This document shows, piece by piece, positions 50,487-59,656 of a stretch of DNA of 64,000 bases. Position 1 is the stretch's first letter; each line of letters begins with the position of its first letter. The notes under the pieces are model-generated. The model saw nothing but the letters and a program-made list of their open reading frames with translations, did no database searches and had not been told where the DNA came from. The position numbers were made by a program, and so were the translations under genes. This DNA is from Domibacillus indicus (GTDB taxonomy: Bacteria; Bacillota; Bacilli; Bacillales; Domibacillaceae): assembly GCF_023715895.1 (NCBI RefSeq), contig NZ_JAMBOO010000003.1:1-64000 (forward strand), given 5' to 3'.

Positions 50487-51416
50487 ATGAAAAAGAAATG
50501 GTTGTTATTATCAGCGATTTTCACTATTGCTACAGTGCTTGCAGGATGCGAAAATCCGCTAATGGTACTTGATCCAAAAGGGCCGAATGCCAAAACGCTA
50601 TCTGACACCATTATTATGTCAATCATCGTGATGTGCGGTATTTTATTTGTTGTTTACGTGTTGTATGCGTACATGCTTATCAAGTATCGGGCGTCCAGAA
50701 TGGGAGAGGATTACGAGCCTCCTCACGAACATGGGAGCACAAAACTAGAAATTATTTGGACGGTTATTCCGATCATAATTGTTGTGTTTTTGTCCGTTAT
50801 CACAGTTCAATCAACAAGTAAAGTAGAAAGCAAGCCGGTTGGCTATGAAAATGAAGAGCCGCTTGTTATCTATGCAGCATCGTCTAACTGGAAATGGCAT
50901 TTCAGCTATCCAGAGGAAGGCATTGAAACAGTTAACTATGTAAACCTTCCGGTAGATCGTCCAGTAGAGTTCCGTCTGTATTCATACGGACCAATCACGA
51001 GCTTCTGGATTCCACAGCTGGCTGGTCAGAAGTATGCGATGAGCGCCCACGTTACAAAGATTCATATGGCAGCAGATGTGCCGGGATCATACATGGGACG
51101 TAACTCAAACTTTAATGGTCAAGGTTATGCGCAAATGGAATTTGAAGCACAGGCCATGACACAAGCGGATTATGACGAATGGGTAAATGATGTCAAAACA
51201 ACAGCACCAAAGCTGACTGACGCTGATTACGATAAGCTGCTTGAAACAGATTTCGTAGGCCGTAAATCGTACTCATCTACTCACCTTGAGTTTAACCCGC
51301 CGCCAGAAGGCGAGCATCATGGAACACCTAATGAAGGAACACCTAACACAGAAGAAGATGGAGACAAAACAGCTCCTTCTTCAGAGCCACACACCCATCC
51401 GAATCATACTGAGTGA
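50487..51416 (+). CDS. qoxA: Cytochrome aa3 quinol oxidase subunit II
   Basis: The 309-aa subunit has a lipoprotein signal with lipobox VLAGCENPLMV and two membrane helices (TIIMSIIVMCGILFVVYVLY and IIWTVIPIIIVVFLSVITV). An extracytoplasmic cupredoxin-like domain follows. The CuA ligands of cytochrome c oxidases are absent, as expected for a quinol oxidase. The C-terminus is hydrophilic and His/Glu/Pro-rich. GAAAGGGG precedes the ATG. First gene of qoxABCD, the main terminal oxidase operon of Bacillus. Confidence 0.93.
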   Translation: MKKKWLLLSAIFTIATVLAGCENPLMVLDPKGPNAKTLSDTIIMSIIVMCGILFVVYVLYAYMLIKYRASRMGEDYEPPHEHGSTKLEIIWTVIPIIIVVFLSVITVQSTSKVESKPVGYENEEPLVIYAASSNWKWHFSYPEEGIETVNYVNLPVDRPVEFRLYSYGPITSFWIPQLAGQKYAMSAHVTKIHMAADVPGSYMGRNSNFNGQGYAQMEFEAQAMTQADYDEWVNDVKTTAPKLTDADYDKLLETDFVGRKSYSSTHLEFNPPPEGEHHGTPNEGTPNTEEDGDKTAPSSEPHTHPNHTE

Positions 51417-51446
51417 TGGACACAACAATGAAAGGAGACACTTAAC

Positions 51447-53393
51447 ATGGAGTCGCATGAGCAACAATTTCTCATTCTTAACGAACCCATGATCGTCGGA
51501 GCGATGATCAGTATTGTGGTCGGTGCGCTATCCCTTTTTATTGGGATAACCTACTTTAAAAAGTGGGGCTACTTATGGCGTGAATGGATCACAACGGTTG
51601 ACCATAAAAAAATCGGCGTTATGTACATCTTAGTCGCCCTTGTAATGCTATTCCGTGGAGGCGTTGACGCCCTCCTCATGCGCGGACAAACAGCGATGCC
51701 GGAAAACGGCCTGCTTGATGCGCAGCATTACAACGAAATCTTTACAACACACGGCGTTATCATGATCCTCTTTATGGCGATGCCATTTATCATTGGATTA
51801 ATGAACGTTGTCACACCACTTCAAATTGGTGCGCGTGACGTAGCATTCCCGCGCCTGAACTCCGTCAGCTTCTGGCTGTTCGCGGTTGGGACAGGCTTGT
51901 TTAACATTTCATTTATCATCGGGGGATCACCGGATGCCGGCTGGTCTGCTTACTTCCCGCTGGCGAGCTTGGAATTCAGCCCGACAGTCGGAAACAACTA
52001 TTACGCAATTTCCCTGCAAATCGCAGGTCTTGGTACATTGGCAACAGGGATTAACTTCCTTGTAACGATTTTGAAAATGCGTGCACCAGGCATGACATTA
52101 ATGAAAATGCCAATGTTTACTTGGTCTATCTTGATCACAAACGTTATCATCGTGTTCGCGTTCCCTGTTTTAACAGTAGCACTTGCATTGATGACAATGG
52201 ACCGTCAGTTTGGCACGAAGTTTTTCGCCATGCAGGACGGCGGAATGGACATGCTCTGGGCTAACCTTTTCTGGGTTTGGGGACATCCTGAAGTATATAT
52301 CGTTATCCTTCCTGCTTTCGGTATTTACAGCGAAATTATTTCAACGTTTGCACGTAAAAACTTGTATGGCTACAAATCAATGGTTATTAGTATGGTGGCG
52401 ATTTCCCTTCTTTCTTTCGTTGTTTGGGCGCACCACTTTTACACAATGGGCCACGGCGTTATGGTCAACAGCGTATTCTCCATCACAACGATGCTGATTG
52501 CCGTTCCAACCGGTGTGAAAATATTCAACTGGCTGCTTACCCTTCATAAAGGGAAAATTAGTTTTACGACACCAATGCTTTATTCGCTTGCATTTATTCC
52601 GATTTTCACAATCGGTGGTGTTACTGGGGTTATGCTTGCGATGGCAAGTGCCGATTACCAGTACCACAACACAATGTTCCTAGTAGCGCATTTCCACTAT
52701 GTATTGATTCCAGGTACGGTATTCGCCGTTATTGCCGGCTTCCATTTCTGGTTCCCGAAAGTCTTCGGTTTCCGTTTAAATGAAAAGCTTGGAAAACTTG
52801 CTTTCTGGTTTATTACAATCAGCTTTAACGTGGCGTTCTTCCCGCTGTTCATTCTTGGACTAAACGGTATGACTCGCCGTATGTACACATATTCTGAAAG
52901 CACTGGCTACGGCCCGCTTAACATGCTTTCATTCCTTGGTGCGGTTGGCTTGGGGATCGGCTTTATCATCCTCGTGTATAACTTGTACTGGAGTATCCGT
53001 TACAGCCCGCGCGATGAAACAGGCGATCCATGGGATGCCCGCTCTCTTGAATGGGCAACACACGGTCCTGTACCGTTCTATAACTTTGCACGCATTCCAC
53101 AAGTGAACGAGCTTGATGCATTCTGGTATGCGAAGAAACACAACAAACCGCTTTGGAGCGGCCCAATTGAAAAGATTCACATGCCAAACAACAGCGGCAT
53201 GCCATTCCTTATGAGTGGCGCGTTCTTTGGTGCTGGTTTCTGCCTCGTATTTAGCTGGTGGATCCCGACTATTATTTTCACAATCTTGATCTTTGTCTTT
53301 ATGGCCCTTCGTTCATTTGAACAAGATCACGGCTACTACGTTTCTGCCGAAGAAGTTGAACGGATAGAACGGGAACTTGGAGGTGAAAAATAA
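51447..53393 (+). CDS. qoxB: Cytochrome aa3 quinol oxidase subunit I
   Basis: The 648-aa catalytic subunit has at least 12-14 helices. It shows the low-spin haem histidine in FTTHGVIMILFMAMPF, the CuB/tyrosine motif WGHPEVYIVILPAFGIYSE, the CuB histidine pair VVWAHHFYTMG, and the haem ligands in FLVAHFHYVLIPGTVFA. It reduces oxygen at the haem-copper centre and pumps protons. AAAGGAGAC precedes the ATG, and the stop overlaps the qoxC start by one base. Confidence 0.95.
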   Translation: MESHEQQFLILNEPMIVGAMISIVVGALSLFIGITYFKKWGYLWREWITTVDHKKIGVMYILVALVMLFRGGVDALLMRGQTAMPENGLLDAQHYNEIFTTHGVIMILFMAMPFIIGLMNVVTPLQIGARDVAFPRLNSVSFWLFAVGTGLFNISFIIGGSPDAGWSAYFPLASLEFSPTVGNNYYAISLQIAGLGTLATGINFLVTILKMRAPGMTLMKMPMFTWSILITNVIIVFAFPVLTVALALMTMDRQFGTKFFAMQDGGMDMLWANLFWVWGHPEVYIVILPAFGIYSEIISTFARKNLYGYKSMVISMVAISLLSFVVWAHHFYTMGHGVMVNSVFSITTMLIAVPTGVKIFNWLLTLHKGKISFTTPMLYSLAFIPIFTIGGVTGVMLAMASADYQYHNTMFLVAHFHYVLIPGTVFAVIAGFHFWFPKVFGFRLNEKLGKLAFWFITISFNVAFFPLFILGLNGMTRRMYTYSESTGYGPLNMLSFLGAVGLGIGFIILVYNLYWSIRYSPRDETGDPWDARSLEWATHGPVPFYNFARIPQVNELDAFWYAKKHNKPLWSGPIEKIHMPNNSGMPFLMSGAFFGAGFCLVFSWWIPTIIFTILIFVFMALRSFEQDHGYYVSAEEVERIERELGGEK

Positions 53394-53989
53394 TGAAAAT
53401 TGATGAATCGCTGCCGCTTGAATATAGTACAGAAGAAAACCGGCTGAAGATTCTCGGCTTCTGGATTTTCCTTGGCGCCGAGATCGCCCTTTTCTCCACG
53501 CTGTTCGCGGTTTACTTTACGCTTCATAACGGCCACGGCGATGGACCGAGCGCAGAGGAACTGTTTAAAATTACACCGGTTATGATCGAAACGGTTTTGC
53601 TTTTAACAAGTAGTTTCACGATTGGTCTTGGTATCCATGCGATGCGTCTTGGCTTGAAAAAAGCGATGATGACTTTCTTTGTTATCACCCTTGTACTCGG
53701 CCTTGGATTCCTTGGTACAGAGATTTATGAGTTTATAGAATATATCCATGAAGGTGCCACGATTCAAACAAGCGCCTTTACATCAAGCTTGATGACACTG
53801 CTTGGCACGCATGGTGCGCACGTAACGTTCGGCTTTTTCTGGGGAACAGCGCTTCTTATTCAAGTAGCAAAACGCGGCTTGACACCGGAAACAGCGAACA
53901 AATCGTTTATCTTCTCGCTTTACTGGCACTTCCTAGACGTTGTCTGGATCTTTATCTTCAGCTTCGTTTATTTGAAAGGAATGATGTAA
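53393..53989 (+). CDS. qoxC: Cytochrome aa3 quinol oxidase subunit III
   Basis: The 198-aa membrane protein has five helices with the subunit III signatures LGFWIFLGAEIALFSTLFAV and GTHGAHVTFGFFWG, and the ending YWHFLDVVWIFIFSFVYL. It stabilises the oxidase and its proton uptake path. GGAGG lies before the ATG, whose A is the last base of the qoxB stop. Confidence 0.95.
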   Translation: MKIDESLPLEYSTEENRLKILGFWIFLGAEIALFSTLFAVYFTLHNGHGDGPSAEELFKITPVMIETVLLLTSSFTIGLGIHAMRLGLKKAMMTFFVITLVLGLGFLGTEIYEFIEYIHEGATIQTSAFTSSLMTLLGTHGAHVTFGFFWGTALLIQVAKRGLTPETANKSFIFSLYWHFLDVVWIFIFSFVYLKGMM

Positions 53990-53990
53990 G

Positions 53991-54281
53991 ATGATGAAGC
54001 AATTGTTCCCGAAGCAGCACGTGATGGGCTTTTTATTCTCAATGGTCCTCTCTATTGTTGCCTTGGCGGTTCTCGCTTTTGATATGTCCTACAAGATGGG
54101 AATGGCAATCCTGCTTGTTACCGCTATTGCGCAAGCCTTGGTTCAGCTTCTTCTCTTTATGCATATCGGGGAATCAGAAGACAAAAACACACTTTATACA
54201 AACATTATTTACGCTTTGTTTGTTGGTGTTGTAACGATCCTTGGAACATTGTTCACCATGATCTGGGGTTATATGTATTAA
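53991..54281 (+). CDS. qoxD: Cytochrome aa3 quinol oxidase subunit IV
   Basis: The 96-aa protein has three membrane helices: HVMGFLFSMVLSIVALAVL, MGMAILLVTAIAQALVQLLL and IIYALFVGVVTILGTLFTM. The conserved FMHIGESEDK loop lies between them. It is typical in length and is the last gene of the operon. A second ATG follows directly, so the start could be one codon later. A terminator follows 3 bases downstream. Confidence 0.93.
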   Translation: MMKQLFPKQHVMGFLFSMVLSIVALAVLAFDMSYKMGMAILLVTAIAQALVQLLLFMHIGESEDKNTLYTNIIYALFVGVVTILGTLFTMIWGYMY

Positions 54282-54284
54282 GAA

Positions 54285-54314
54285 AAAACCGGAGCGATTT
54301 GCTCCGGTTTTTTT
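54285..54314. terminator. Bidirectional terminator between qoxD and a convergent gene
   Basis: AAAACCGGAGC and GCTCCGGTTTT with a 5-base loop, T-rich on both strands. It ends the qox operon and the convergent small membrane protein gene. Confidence 0.9.
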
Positions 54315-54543
54315 ATATTTTCTCGTACCTTGAACTTACTTTCTCTATTAAAATGAATACCAGCCATATGCCAAAGATCCACATTGAACTCACAAGGATG
54401 GTTGCACCAACAATGGACATCATGTACCCTTCGTTGTAACCGCTTGCAAAAAGACTCACAAGAAAGATTAATCCGCCAATAACACAGCCCGCGCCTGAGA
54501 AATACTTGATAAACGAAAGTATTTTCACTTGCTCTTCTGTCAT
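54313..54543 (-). CDS. Small membrane protein, 76 aa, function unknown
   Basis: Two membrane helices are evident (FIKYFSGAGCVIGGLIFLVS and TILVSSMWIFGIWLVFILIE), with a short charged N-terminus MTEEQVK and a basic tail. AAGGAG lies about 9 bases before the ATG. It converges on the qox operon and overlaps the shared terminator. No family is recognised. Confidence 0.65.
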   Translation of the reverse strand: MTEEQVKILSFIKYFSGAGCVIGGLIFLVSLFASGYNEGYMMSIVGATILVSSMWIFGIWLVFILIEKVSSRYEKI

Positions 54544-54675
54544 TTTTTATCAGCTCCTTCTTACTATCTATTTTACGCAGGTTCACAAAATTGTCAAATA
54601 CTTTTCTTAAAATGTTCAAAATTATTTCAAAAATTGAACACAAAAAAACAGGAAGAGGCAAATCTTCCCGCCGGG

Positions 54676-55314
54676 TTATGATGTGTGAAGCCTTTTAAGC
54701 AAAGGTTTTTTCCAGCTCTCGGCCAGCTCTTCAAGATCAACAAGCTTTTTGATTTTTTCTTGTGAAGATTCTTTTTTCTTCATAATCTGGTTGGCTTCTT
54801 CAACGGTTATAGCAGCTGGATGAATGTGTATACGTTCCAGGCGGCTTTCCGCTCCTACCTTTCCTTCTGTTAAAACGCGAAAGTAAAAGCCTGTATAGCC
54901 TGTTTCGTCCACCCGGGAAACAAGCGTTGGTTCATTATAGCGTGCAGCCAGTTTAAAACACGGCTGCCGCGGCTGGCTGATTTGCACCACCGCTTCACCA
55001 AGCTGAAAAATGTCCCCAATATAGACGTCTGTTTCAAGCAGTCCGGCTGCTGTAATATTTTCACCAAACGCAGCTTGTGGAAGCGGCCTGCCCAATGTTT
55101 TCGCCCAGTATGTATAGTGCTCATGCGGGTATACACAAACTGCTTTGTCTTCCCCGCCGTGATGAACAAGATCTGCCTGGCCGTCTCCTTCAAATCCTGT
55201 TTTCGATAAAAAAATAGCCTGGTGTACAGGTGCTTTTTGAATGCCCGATTGAACAACCTTTTTTCCATACGGCAAATCAGCCGGTTTGCCGACGTTAACA
55301 GATAGGATTTTCAT
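54676..55314 (-). CDS. MOSC domain protein (YiiM-like)
   Basis: The 212-aa protein has the MOSC core: GFEGDGQADLVHHGGEDKAV at residues about 41-60, AAFGENITAAGLLETDVYIG, and the conserved cysteine in ISQPRQPCFKLA, which is thought to bind sulfur or molybdenum cofactor. A C-terminal helical extension follows. YiiM-type proteins reduce N-hydroxylated compounds with molybdenum cofactor. It lies 12 bases after the acetyltransferase gene and is probably co-transcribed. Its ATG follows GGAGGGAAAC. Confidence 0.85.
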   Translation of the reverse strand: MKILSVNVGKPADLPYGKKVVQSGIQKAPVHQAIFLSKTGFEGDGQADLVHHGGEDKAVCVYPHEHYTYWAKTLGRPLPQAAFGENITAAGLLETDVYIGDIFQLGEAVVQISQPRQPCFKLAARYNEPTLVSRVDETGYTGFYFRVLTEGKVGAESRLERIHIHPAAITVEEANQIMKKKESSQEKIKKLVDLEELAESWKKPLLKRLHTS

Positions 55315-55326
55315 ATGTTTCCCTCC

Positions 55327-55788
55327 TTAAAAATAATCAGGAATCGGCTCCTGCAGTATGCGCTCGTATAAAAACCGATCTGCCCGGACCATACATAAGC
55401 CATGGGCATGATGCTGATAAGCAGGAGGCAGCGCTTGAAAGCCAAGCTTTTCATAATAAGCTGTACCAATTTCGCTGTAAAGCATAAACGCAGAAGCTGG
55501 ATGCTTGTCCATGCATTGTGTAAGAAGAGCCCTGCCAAGACCCTGTCCCCTAAAACCTGGTTCAACGACAACAGAACCAATGCCGTACAAGTAAGGACGC
55601 AGCCGAAGCAGCATTAACGAGGCCATAATCTCCCTATTCGCGCCTTCTAATACATAACGGGTACCGTATGCTTCTTCTTTTTGATTGTCTTCTATGTACT
55701 CGGCGAGCGACCGTCCTTTGGGCCATTCCCGGTGCCCAAGCTCATAAAGTCTTTGCCGTTCCTCTGGCAGTGCTTCACGCAGCAGCAT
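55327..55788 (-). CDS. GNAT family N-acetyltransferase
   Basis: The 153-aa protein has the acetyl-CoA binding motif VVEPGFRGQGLGRALLTQCM and the following SAFMLYSEIGTAYYEKLGFQ. Both are characteristic of GNAT motif A and B. The ATG at 55788 is chosen because AAGGAGGAAAGAAG lies upstream; a longer frame to 55842 runs through a terminator and is not used. The substrate is unknown. It forms a two-gene unit with the MOSC protein. Confidence 0.85.
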   Translation of the reverse strand: MLLREALPEERQRLYELGHREWPKGRSLAEYIEDNQKEEAYGTRYVLEGANREIMASLMLLRLRPYLYGIGSVVVEPGFRGQGLGRALLTQCMDKHPASAFMLYSEIGTAYYEKLGFQALPPAYQHHAHGLCMVRADRFLYERILQEPIPDYF

Positions 55789-55819
55789 CTCTTCTTTCCT
55801 CCTTTCTTTTCCATCGTAC

Positions 55820-55854
55820 AAAAAAACCGTCCCAAAACGCAAGGACGGTTTTTT
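55820..55854 (-). terminator. Terminator of the spore coat gene
   Basis: AAAAAAACCGTCC and GGACGGTTTTTT with a 10-base loop; the minus-strand side ends in a run of T. It separates the coat gene from the acetyltransferase gene. Confidence 0.88.
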
Positions 55855-55859
55855 GTTCT

Positions 55860-56432
55860 TTAGACGCCTACAGGCTGCATCGCTGGCGAGTATGCCTGCT
55901 GAATAATTTTCATATCCGCTTCAGCCAGCTGCGGCACCTGGTAATAACCATGTTTATTTTGATAAATGGAAATTTCGTATGCCATTTCGATGCAGTTCGG
56001 AAGAGAATCCGCTAAAACGCGGCGGACAACCGGGTTTGTTGCTTCAAGAGCCGCCATTGTTTTAAAGGATGCCGCTGATTTCATAGCACCGAGCATAAAA
56101 GTTGAAATCACTTGATCATTAATTTCATTTTCTGACCCAATCGGAGCTGTTGGCTGTTTTGATTGAAGACCGTAGTCGAAGTTATTGTCCTGCTTCATTT
56201 TATAGCTTTGTGTTGGAATAGCAGGATCTTCTCCGGAACGGAAACAGTCAAGTGTTGTGTTGTATTCCTGCTCGATAAATGTGTACTGGCGGTTTAGGAT
56301 ATCAAGCAGTTCTGAATCCTTTACCATTGGGCGCAGCATCGTATATTTGTTTAGTGTGCTGACAGCCATAGAGAGTACTTCATGAACATCAAGCATTTCG
56401 TGTGCGCCATGGTTAAATCGCGGTGAAGTCAT
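55860..56432 (-). CDS. CotF-like spore coat protein
   Basis: The 190-aa protein has a ferritin-like helical repeat, with HGAHEMLDVHEVLSMAVSTL in the first half and MLGAMKSAASFKTMAALEAT in the second. The middle is Gln/Asn-rich, and the end resembles the family (EISIYQNKHGYYQVPQLAE). This is the coat protein F family of Bacillus endospores. The ATG at 56432 is chosen for AGGAGG about 8 bases upstream; a longer frame begins at 56498. A mother-cell sigma factor would be expected to drive it, but I cannot identify the promoter. Confidence 0.85.
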   Translation of the reverse strand: MTSPRFNHGAHEMLDVHEVLSMAVSTLNKYTMLRPMVKDSELLDILNRQYTFIEQEYNTTLDCFRSGEDPAIPTQSYKMKQDNNFDYGLQSKQPTAPIGSENEINDQVISTFMLGAMKSAASFKTMAALEATNPVVRRVLADSLPNCIEMAYEISIYQNKHGYYQVPQLAEADMKIIQQAYSPAMQPVGV

Positions 56433-56591
56433 CCAAATCGCCTCCTGAATAAAGTGTGATGCTCGAATAGTGTGTGGCATCCACCTCGATTTATTCAAAA
56501 ATGGGCATGGTTGATGTTGTCACTTCCGACCTGAACGTGTAAAAATGGTATATATTAAAATAAAAGATCCAAACTAAAGGAGTATGCCCTC

Positions 56592-56900
56592 ATGAATAAA
56601 AAAGATCTTGAAGAACACATTATAAACCAATACAAACAGGATGAGCATATGATGGTGCTTGTGTTTGCACAGTGGTGTGTAAACCATGACCTTGATCCGG
56701 CTGACTTATATAAGCGCGCGTATCCGGGCCAAAAGGAGAACGATGTGTTAAATCAGGCGATCGACTTAACCGTGCCAAAAGAAGAAGCTGGCCATATTTC
56801 TGATGAAACCCTTCTGAATGTCTTATCTCTTTACGGCAACGATGACCTTGCTTTTGTGGTAAGCGAGGAAATGAGAAAACGCACGAAAAAACCGGATTGA
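56592..56900 (+). CDS. Hypothetical protein, 102 aa
   Basis: The protein is acidic and soluble, with MMVLVFAQWCVNHDLDPADL and YKRAYPGQKENDVLNQAIDL. It looks like a conserved short Bacillaceae protein, but I cannot name the family. AAAGGAG lies before the ATG at good distance. It is a single plus-strand gene between convergent and divergent neighbours. Confidence 0.7.
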   Translation: MNKKDLEEHIINQYKQDEHMMVLVFAQWCVNHDLDPADLYKRAYPGQKENDVLNQAIDLTVPKEEAGHISDETLLNVLSLYGNDDLAFVVSEEMRKRTKKPD

Positions 56901-56915
56901 GTTACTCAATCCGGT
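56891..56915 (-). terminator. Terminator of the cation efflux gene
   Basis: ACCGGATTGAG and CTCAATCCGGT form a perfect 11-bp stem with a 3-base loop. The minus strand continues TTTTTTCG. Its left arm overlaps the last codons of the plus-strand gene at 56592. Confidence 0.85.
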
Positions 56916-56921
56916 CCTTAC

Positions 56922-57887
56922 TTATGTTAACCCTGACTCTGGGCGCCAGGTTGTCCGGTTATCATCTTCGATAATGCCGAGTGTCACATCACTGATTTCG
57001 CTTTCCTCTAAAAGCCGATTTTTTACGCGGAATTTAATGTCATCGGCCTCAGCAAGGGAAAGGCCTTTTCGAAGCTCTATCACCCCATCTACATGATAAG
57101 AGCGGCCTTCCTGTATAATACGCAGGTGGTGGATATCGACTGTATCTTCATCCTGTAAAATGGTATTGGCTGTTTTTTGTTCAATTTCAACCGGTGCCGC
57201 TACGCCAATTAAGCCAATCATATTATCATATCCAACACGAAACGCTACACCTACCATTAATAAACCAATCAAAATGGTAATCACGCCATCCACGGCCAAA
57301 ATGCCAAAAAACTGAGCAAGCGTAATGCCAATAATCGCTAAAATCGCCCCGGAAGTAGCGACAAGATCTTCATAAAAAACAAGCCGGGTTGCCGGCGACG
57401 CTTTACCCACGTTTTTAAATGCCTGTATGAAAACATTTCCTTTTTTCTCTACGCGTGCTTCCTCTAAAATTTCCTTCATGGCTTTAAACAAAATAAAGCC
57501 ATCGATGATAACCGCGGCTAAAAGAACCACCACATTGAGCCAGAAGTCCGTTGCCTGTTCAGGATGCTGAAGAAGCTTCCAGCCTTTTAAAATGGTCTCA
57601 TACGCCATAATCGAAACGACAATTACGGCAATCATACAAAAGATATTCACCAGCCGGCCAAATCCTGTTGGAAATCTTTTTGAAGGCCGCATTTCAGCCA
57701 GTGCGCTTCCGAAATAAACAAATCCTTGATTAATGGCGTCTGCCAGTGAATGCATAGCAGAAGCAAACATCGTTCCGCTTCCGCTGAAAGCAGCGGCAAT
57801 AAATTTCAAAACCGCTAACACCGTATTGCCCAGTGCTGCAATACCCGATGACGTGTTTCCTTTTCGCATTAAAGAACCAATTCCCAT
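56922..57887 (-). CDS. Cation diffusion facilitator family transporter
   Basis: The 321-aa protein has six membrane helices. The first metal site is suggested by FASAMHSLADAINQGFVYFG, and a C-terminal cytoplasmic domain carries DEDTVDIHHLRIIQEG. Such transporters export Zn, Mn, Co or Fe against protons. The ATG at 57887 follows AGGAGGC. It shows no metal-binding His-rich loop, and the substrate cannot be assigned. The next gene upstream on the other strand is a ZIP-like protein, possibly a functional counterpart. Confidence 0.87.
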   Translation of the reverse strand: MGIGSLMRKGNTSSGIAALGNTVLAVLKFIAAAFSGSGTMFASAMHSLADAINQGFVYFGSALAEMRPSKRFPTGFGRLVNIFCMIAVIVVSIMAYETILKGWKLLQHPEQATDFWLNVVVLLAAVIIDGFILFKAMKEILEEARVEKKGNVFIQAFKNVGKASPATRLVFYEDLVATSGAILAIIGITLAQFFGILAVDGVITILIGLLMVGVAFRVGYDNMIGLIGVAAPVEIEQKTANTILQDEDTVDIHHLRIIQEGRSYHVDGVIELRKGLSLAEADDIKFRVKNRLLEESEISDVTLGIIEDDNRTTWRPESGLT

Positions 57888-58234
57888 AAGCTGCCTCCTT
57901 TTTTCTATATCTATACCCGATAAAAAGGATACCTACTCTTGAAAGATAAACAGCACACTTCCATCCTTTCTTCTTTAGAGAAATGATTTTTACGGACATA
58001 TAATAGCCGGCCACCGGCGTTGCAAAATCGAAAATAAATTTCCTGCATTCTTTTTTCATTTCATATCCCCGCCATTCTCATGAGTCAACATCCGTATACG
58101 AGCTTTTGATGAAAAGGAAGGGCCATTCTGAAAGAACCAAGCCTCCATTCTTTTAAAAAGGACAGCGTTTGAGTGGAGTTCTTTAAGGTAATAGGGTAAG
58201 AAATAAAGAGCTTTGAGAAGAAAGAAGGGATAGG
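57888..58234. other. Divergent promoter region between CDF and ZIP-like genes
   Basis: Non-coding, about 350 bases. No operator or riboswitch is recognised; a Zur or MntR site could lie here but none is convincing by eye. Confidence 0.35.
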
Positions 58235-58969
58235 ATGTTTTTTTGGTGGAGTTTCGTTTTGGCCATTGGATTGGCCCTCCTTCACTTTTTTTCGAAAAAC
58301 ATGGCGTTTCTATCAGTGAAGCCGCGCAGCCGGTTTCTTTCTATTGCTGGCGGAATTGCCGTCGCGTATGTGTTTATTCATCTTCTTCCCGAATTACACC
58401 GCTACCAAAATGAAATCGAAGAAGAGGTGAAACAGGGCGTGCTCGGCTATATGGATAACCATATTCTGTTCGTTTCCCTGCTGGGCCTTGTCGTTTTTTA
58501 TGGATTGGAGCGCCTCGTGAAAGTGTCCAAACGGAAAGGAGCAGGCAGGGAAGCGAATAAAGCGTCTGCCGGTGTATTTTGGCTTCATATGGCTTCATTT
58601 TTTCTTTATAACATGGTGATTGGCTATCTTTTAATTCGTGAGGAGTATGACAGCACTTGGGGGATGTTCTTTTTCTTTTTAGCCATGGGTGTTCACTTCG
58701 TTATTAATGACCACAGCCTTCGTGAAGCCCATGAAGCTGTTTATGATCGATATGGAAGGCTGCTTTTAACAGCTGCTATCCTGATCGGATGGTGCATCGG
58801 CGCCGTAGCAGAGGTGAATGAATTAATCATTTCGCTCCTTGTTGCTTTTATTGCCGGAGGCGTGATTTTAAACGTAATGAAAGAAGAGCTGCCAGAGGAA
58901 AGAGAAAGCAGCTTCGGTGCTTTCAGCATGGGGATCGCAGCGTATACTGCGCTTTTACTGCTCATTTAA
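58235..58969 (+). CDS. ZIP-like integral membrane protein
   Basis: The 244-aa protein has about eight helices. The motif AGGIAVAYVFIHLLPELHRY in helix 2 resembles the metal-binding HLLPE segment of ZIP transporters, and FLAMGVHFVINDHSLREAH in the second half supplies more histidines. Family members of this length in Bacillaceae are annotated as ZIP-related or unknown. AAGGGATAGG precedes the ATG. Metal import is plausible but unproven. Confidence 0.65.
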   Translation: MFFWWSFVLAIGLALLHFFSKNMAFLSVKPRSRFLSIAGGIAVAYVFIHLLPELHRYQNEIEEEVKQGVLGYMDNHILFVSLLGLVVFYGLERLVKVSKRKGAGREANKASAGVFWLHMASFFLYNMVIGYLLIREEYDSTWGMFFFFLAMGVHFVINDHSLREAHEAVYDRYGRLLLTAAILIGWCIGAVAEVNELIISLLVAFIAGGVILNVMKEELPEERESSFGAFSMGIAAYTALLLLI

Positions 58970-59020
58970 GGAAGCAAAGCCGCCGGGTCATTTCTTTTGG
59001 ACGTGATCCAGGCGGACACA

Positions 59021-59046
59021 AAAAAGCCGGGAAAACCCGGCTTTTT
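59021..59046. terminator. Bidirectional terminator
   Basis: AAAAAGCCGGG and CCCGGCTTTTT with a 4-base loop, T-rich on both sides. It serves the ZIP-like gene and the convergent small gene at 59045. Confidence 0.88.
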
Positions 59047-59212
59047 ATTTTACGATATTTGCTTTTTCCAGCGTGTTCATCATACTTTGTATGTAGCTTG
59101 CCTGCTGCTTTCTTGCCTGTTCTTCCTTGCTGCTTGTACTAAAAGCAGCGTACATTGCGACCTCGTCATTCACAGCGTCCTTTAGTTCTTCCCACATTTT
59201 TTTGTAATCCAT
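59045..59212 (-). CDS. Small helical protein, 55 aa
   Basis: This short gene reads MDYKKMWEELKDAVNDEVAM, continues AAFSTSSKEEQARKQQASY and ends MMNTLEKANIVK. AAAGGTGG lies about 9 bases before the ATG, and a terminator overlaps its stop. The strongly charged, all-helical composition is that of a real small protein, though I do not know the family. It is too short for many automated gene callers. Confidence 0.6.
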   Translation of the reverse strand: MDYKKMWEELKDAVNDEVAMYAAFSTSSKEEQARKQQASYIQSMMNTLEKANIVK

Positions 59213-59351
59213 TTTCGAACCACCTTTTGTATGGTAATAAACTGTTAACTTATTTTATAACGGACCCCCTTATGCTCGCAATCCCTTTTTACTGTTTATG
59301 CCAGATTTCTTTCCTGTTTTTTTATAAAAATGCTCGTTAAAATAAGCTTTC

Positions 59352-59656
59352 TTAGCGGGTGTCAGCCGTTTCCCCAGGGGTGGATAATTGGGTGTATTTT
59401 ACGATTAGAGTTCGGGAAAATGGAAAGGTACATACAGAACCTATACCATCTGTCCAACCACTGGAAATAAAATCAATATCGTGTGTCGTGTAATGGTTTA
59501 GCGTATATAGTTCTACCGCCAGCCCGCTGACGACTACAGGCTTAATCCGAATGCACTCATATATTCCGTTACAAGGCCCGCAAATTCAAATATGCGCTCA
59601 CGGATCGGCAGCTGCTTTAAAGTCTCTAATTGGACGCGCAAGACATCAATAGGCAT
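59352..59656 (-). pseudogene. Nucleotidyltransferase-like gene, frameshifted and truncated
   Basis: From ATG 59656 the minus strand reads MPIDVLRVQLETLKQLPIRE and then RIFEFAGLVTEYMSAFG, before stopping at 59534. A one-base shift restores KPVVVSGLAVELYTLNHYTT followed by HDIDFISSGW. The last part is the GLAVE...DID core of MNT/DUF6036-type nucleotidyltransferases. After that the sequence no longer resembles the family and stops at 59352. The start overlaps the stop of the upstream small gene by 11 bases, so the two were an operon. Confidence 0.7.

Noticed and set aside
54278-54661. A 127-codon minus-strand frame overlapping the 76-aa membrane protein gene
   Set aside because: It runs through the qox terminator and lacks a ribosome binding site; the 76-aa frame has membrane helices and a proper start.
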